Source of the DNA: Candidatus Rifleibacteriota bacterium
GTDB taxonomy: Bacteria; Riflebacteria; Ozemobacteria; Ozemobacterales; Ozemobacteraceae
NCBI GenBank assembly: GCA_022704885.1
Contig: JAKJFO010000011.1
Location: 36,431-45,993, forward strand
DNA: 9,563 nt
Reading direction: 5' to 3'
In this document: positions 6,724 to 9,563 of the stretch, in pieces
Layout: each line of letters opens with the position of its first letter
Numbering within the stretch: position 1 is the first letter of the stretch
Notes under the pieces: model-generated
Database searches by the model: none
Told to the model about the DNA's origin: nothing
Seen by the model: the letters and a program-made list of their open reading frames with translations, nothing else
Translations under genes and position numbers: made by a program

Positions 6724-8629
6724 TTAACACCTCGGGGTCGCCGACCACCTCATCTGAATCTTGACGAAGCACTGTCAACAGAATAGCAAGTTCTGAGCGA
6801 GAAAGGCAATTTTTTCTTACCAGCTGATTGAGATCGTCAAACTGGTCTGACAGCAACAGCTCTGCCACGTGCGGCGACAGCGAAGCAATACGCTTGTCAA
6901 CGCTTGCAAGCGGCAGCCTGATACTTTCGAGAAACCTTGTCTGGGTTATTTTTTCTGACTCGCGTTCAAAATAGCCCTGATATTTGATTTCGGTTTCGAG
7001 GCTGTATATCTCATCTGGTGCCGAAAGCCAATCTAATTTAGCTTCTGCCAGCAGATTGCGAACATCATTATACGAAATTCCCGGTCTCTGCAGTATTTCA
7101 CAGCCCGAAACGCGTTTTTTCAGATCGCCGGTACCCGAAGAAACCAGTTTCTCGCGCATTTCTTCGTTCGGAAACAGGCTCAGAGTTTCGAGACGGGCAA
7201 GTTCGTCTTCGATTCGCAGCGTCCATTCATTGATCTGCGCATAGCGTTCTGCACTTACCAGCCCGATAGCATAACCTTCACGGGTAAGACGGCGCTCAGC
7301 CGAATCATCGCGCAAAGTCAGCCTGAACTCGGCATGGCCCGGTGTAATTCTATAGGGTTCAGGCTTGTGCCAGATCGAAAGGTCATCAACCAGCACTCCC
7401 ATGTAACTGCTGGTGCGCGAAGGCCAGTATGGCGGCCGGCCATTTATGGCCAGTGCCGCGTTGATGCCGGCAATAAGCCCCTGCGCGGCCGCCTCTTCAT
7501 AGCCTGAAGTGCCGTTGATCTGACCGGCGGTGTAAAGTCCTTTTAAAGCGCGACTTTCCATGGTTTTGCGAATCAGCCCGGGTGCCAGCGCGTCGTATTC
7601 GATGGCGTAACCATAACGTACTATAATTGCGTCTTCGAGTCCCTTGACGCTTCTGACGATCTCTTTTTGCGCGCCGGGCGGCATGCCGGTGGTGAGGCCC
7701 TGCAGATAGAGTTCCTGTGAGTCCCAGCCTTCGGGTTCGACAAAAATCTGATGTTTGATCTGATCGGGAAAACGCATGATCTTACGGTCGATCGAAGGAC
7801 AATGTTTGGGCCCGACATTGGTGATATTCTCAAGCATCAGCGGGCTTTCACTGAGATTGCGGCGCACTGCGGCAACAGAATTTTCATCGGTGAAAGCGAG
7901 AAAGCACGAAATCTGCCGCTCATACCTGCGCAAACGGTTTTCCCATAAAAACCCGCCGGCATCTGGGTCGCCTGGCAATTCACCCAGCCTGGAAAAATCT
8001 ACCGAACTCTTGAGAATACGCGGAGGAGTAGCGGTTTGCAGTCGGCGCAACGGCACCCCGCACGCAAGCAGTGATTCTGAAAGGCCAAGAGCGGGGCTCT
8101 GGTTCTGAGGCCCGCCAGGCCAGCTGGCGCGCCCAAGAATAATGCGGCTGTTCAGATAGGTGCCAGAAGTGACGATCAGGCAATCACATGCGAACTGAAG
8201 TCCGGTTTCCAGCTTCACACCAGCGACTCGCCCTTCTCTGACCAGTATTTCGGTGACATGTCCCTGGCGCAATGTCAGTTTTGGCGTGTTGAAAAGTGTC
8301 TGAGTCATATGCTGACGATAAAGATACTTGTCGGCCTGAGCACGGCGGGAGCGCACAGCCGGCCCCTTCGAAGTATTCAGCCATTTCATCTGCACGCAGG
8401 TCTCATCTATGCATGCAGCCATTTCACCACCAAGCGCGCCGATTTCTCTGACGAGATGACCTTTGCCGGGCCCGCCGATACTGGGGTTACAGGGCATCAG
8501 AGCAATAGTCGACAGATTCATGGTCAGTAACAGTGTATCAGCGCCAAGTCGCGCACTGGCAAGCGCAGCTTCGCAACCGGCATGCCCGGCACCGACAACT
8601 ATTACCTGATAATTTCTGGTTTCTTTCAT
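6716..8629 (-). CDS. mnmG: MnmG-family FAD protein, copy 1 (tRNA U34 modification)
   Basis: This 637-residue protein is a full-length MnmG homologue lying directly after mnmE: the mnmE TAG ends at 8630 and this ATG starts at 8629, with no gap. Kept motifs are GAGHAG (13-18), PCNPSIGG with Cys47, LNTSKGPAVRSRRAQADK (84-101), Cys277 in HCPSI, YAIEYD (341-346), NGTSGYEEAAAQG (372-384) and GVLVDDL (411-417). Changed motifs are QTATPPR for KTGTPPR (198-204), CPSIDRK for CPSIEDK (277-283), LTTGMP for STSLP (312-317), and PYRITPGHAEFRL for PYRxxTSRAEYRL (425-437), which removes the Ser-Arg pair. The C-terminal end (580-637) keeps little of the RPxTIxQASRIxG pattern. The segment PGGPQNQSPALGLSESL (171-187) resembles the Bacillus-type sequence there, whereas copy 2 has the proteobacterial SGGRAG-like form. 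The last 8 bases overlap the HEAT gene. Position argues it is the MnmE partner, but its motif losses leave activity uncertain. Confidence 0.9.
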   Translation of the reverse strand: MKETRNYQVIVVGAGHAGCEAALASARLGADTLLLTMNLSTIALMPCNPSIGGPGKGHLVREIGALGGEMAACIDETCVQMKWLNTSKGPAVRSRRAQADKYLYRQHMTQTLFNTPKLTLRQGHVTEILVREGRVAGVKLETGLQFACDCLIVTSGTYLNSRIILGRASWPGGPQNQSPALGLSESLLACGVPLRRLQTATPPRILKSSVDFSRLGELPGDPDAGGFLWENRLRRYERQISCFLAFTDENSVAAVRRNLSESPLMLENITNVGPKHCPSIDRKIMRFPDQIKHQIFVEPEGWDSQELYLQGLTTGMPPGAQKEIVRSVKGLEDAIIVRYGYAIEYDALAPGLIRKTMESRALKGLYTAGQINGTSGYEEAAAQGLIAGINAALAINGRPPYWPSRTSSYMGVLVDDLSIWHKPEPYRITPGHAEFRLTLRDDSAERRLTREGYAIGLVSAERYAQINEWTLRIEDELARLETLSLFPNEEMREKLVSSGTGDLKKRVSGCEILQRPGISYNDVRNLLAEAKLDWLSAPDEIYSLETEIKYQGYFERESEKITQTRFLESIRLPLASVDKRIASLSPHVAELLLSDQFDDLNQLVRKNCLSRSELAILLTVLRQDSDEVVGDPEVLND

Positions 8630-9563
8630 CTATTTTCCGATACAGAATCGCTCAAAAATGAGATCAAGCGTGTTGACGTCGACGGTTTCGCCGTTTACCC
8701 GGCCAAGTTCGCGAACGACTTCTTCGAGATCGATAGCCAGCATATCCTGATACATCCGACCGGCACCGGCACAGGCTCTCTCCAATGCGACAAGTGCTTT
8801 TTCAAGAGCAGCCGACTGCTGAGCACCTAGCAGCACCAGCTCATCATACTCCCCCAGCCCGCTTCCTTCTATGACCTTGCGCAATTCTGCCACCAGCCGG
8901 TCGAGGCCAGAGCCCTGCAAAGCCGAGATCACAAGCTGGTCTTTATCGGCAAAAAACGTATCTGGCAACTTTTGTTCGAGATCGGCCTTGTTACGCACCA
9001 CCAGAAAAGGCTTACCGGCACGTTCAAGTTCGGTCATTACCAGACTATCGTCAGCATCGGGCAGATCTGCCCCGTCAAAAACTCCTATTAGCGCGAACGC
9101 TTCATCGACGGCACGGCGTGTACGTTCGATACCTATCGCTTCAATGCGGTCGCCAGGCTGTCGCAGCCCCGCCGTATCGATCAGTTTGATCGCATAGTTT
9201 CCGATCATCAGGCTTTCTTCGAGCGTATCACGGGTAGTCCCGGGTACTTCGGTAACGATGGCGCGCTCGCGGCCAAGCATATAATTCATCAGGCTCGACT
9301 TGCCGGAGTTCGGACGCCCGAGCAGAGCGACCTTGAGACCGCCGGCCACCATGCTGCCATTGCGCGCATTATCTGCAAAAATCTGCAGTTCGGCCAGTAT
9401 CTTTTTGAGGTCACGCGCGAGAAGATGCTCGTCAATAGCCTCGATGGCATCTTCGGGAAAGTTGAGGCTGGCTTCGAGCTGCACCAGATGATCGAGCAGG
9501 CGCGACCTGATGCGACTGACAAAGTGCGAGGGCAAGCCATCGAGCTGATTGAGCGCAAGGCGG
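8630..9563 (-). CDS. mnmE: tRNA modification GTPase MnmE (TrmE), C-terminal two thirds; 5' end cut by window edge
   Basis: About 310 C-terminal residues of MnmE are visible. MnmE is the G-protein that, with MnmG, builds the C5 substituent on wobble uridine 34 and binds a formyl-folate through its missing N-terminal domain. The visible part starts inside the central helical domain (ASLNFPEDAI corresponds to the family's IDFPdeEI). The inserted Ras-like G domain follows with intact G1 GRPNSGKSS (visible residues 82-90), G2 GTTRD (108-112), G3 DTAG (129-132) and G4 NKAD (191-194). The helical domain then resumes and ends in the invariant FCIGK with its catalytic cysteine. Frame and homology run unbroken past the internal TTG at 9535 to the window edge, so that TTG is not the start. 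Nothing suggests loss of function. It heads the visible part of the operon, and mnmG copy 1 follows without a gap. Confidence 0.95.
   Translation of the reverse strand, partial: RLALNQLDGLPSHFVSRIRSRLLDHLVQLEASLNFPEDAIEAIDEHLLARDLKKILAELQIFADNARNGSMVAGGLKVALLGRPNSGKSSLMNYMLGRERAIVTEVPGTTRDTLEESLMIGNYAIKLIDTAGLRQPGDRIEAIGIERTRRAVDEAFALIGVFDGADLPDADDSLVMTELERAGKPFLVVRNKADLEQKLPDTFFADKDQLVISALQGSGLDRLVAELRKVIEGSGLGEYDELVLLGAQQSAALEKALVALERACAGAGRMYQDMLAIDLEEVVRELGRVNGETVDVNTLDLIFERFCIGK

Noticed and set aside
8630..9535. TTG at 9535 as a true mnmE start giving a 301-residue protein
   Set aside because: The frame and MnmE-like sequence continue upstream to the window edge; MnmE is normally about 450 residues, with an N-terminal folate-binding domain.
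1..9563. Mobile element, CRISPR array, tRNA or defence system
   Set aside because: No terminal repeats, transposase motifs, spaced direct repeats or tRNA-like folds were seen; nearly all of the DNA is covered by conserved housekeeping genes plus the HEAT gene.

Overview
The window is a densely packed bacterial chromosome segment, with all eight recognisable genes on the minus strand and read from high to low coordinates. It looks like core housekeeping DNA. I see no tRNA, rRNA, CRISPR array, insertion sequence or phage gene. The organism cannot be named with confidence. Moderate GC, a zinc-ribbon L32, FabK-type enoyl reductase and the mnmE-mnmG-rsmG order fit many lineages. The unusual gene content suggests a poorly characterised, perhaps uncultured, phylum.

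Block A (9563 down to 1935) is a tightly coupled tRNA/rRNA-modification operon: mnmE (5' end outside the window), mnmG copy 1, a 726-residue HEAT-repeat/proline-rich protein, mnmG copy 2, and rsmG. The genes abut or overlap by 4-8 bases, so they are almost certainly cotranscribed and partly translationally coupled. MnmE and MnmG normally form a complex that installs the (carboxymethyl)aminomethyl group on uridine 34 of tRNAs, and RsmG methylates 16S rRNA at the 530 loop. In the usual arrangement mnmE-mnmG-rsmG are neighbours. Here the HEAT gene plus a second full-length, clearly different mnmG sit between the first mnmG and rsmG.

Block B (1934 to 1786) is the only intergenic gap above 100 bases. 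It holds an inverted repeat right after rsmG and a near-consensus sigma-70-type promoter (TTGACT, 17-base spacer, TATACT) pointing at rpmF.

Block C (1785 to 1) is a second operon: rpmF (ribosomal protein L32), plsX (acyl-ACP:phosphate acyltransferase) and fabK (FMN-dependent enoyl-ACP reductase, cut by the window edge). It links ribosome synthesis to fatty acid and phospholipid synthesis, as rpmF-plsX clusters do in many bacteria.

The most interesting point is the MnmG pair. Each copy departs from the family consensus at different motifs, and neither alone carries the full set. The two also resemble different family subtypes in one variable segment. With the HEAT protein encoded between them, this raises the possibility of a divergent or heteromeric MnmE-MnmG system with an extra scaffold-like partner. 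This is inference from sequence only.
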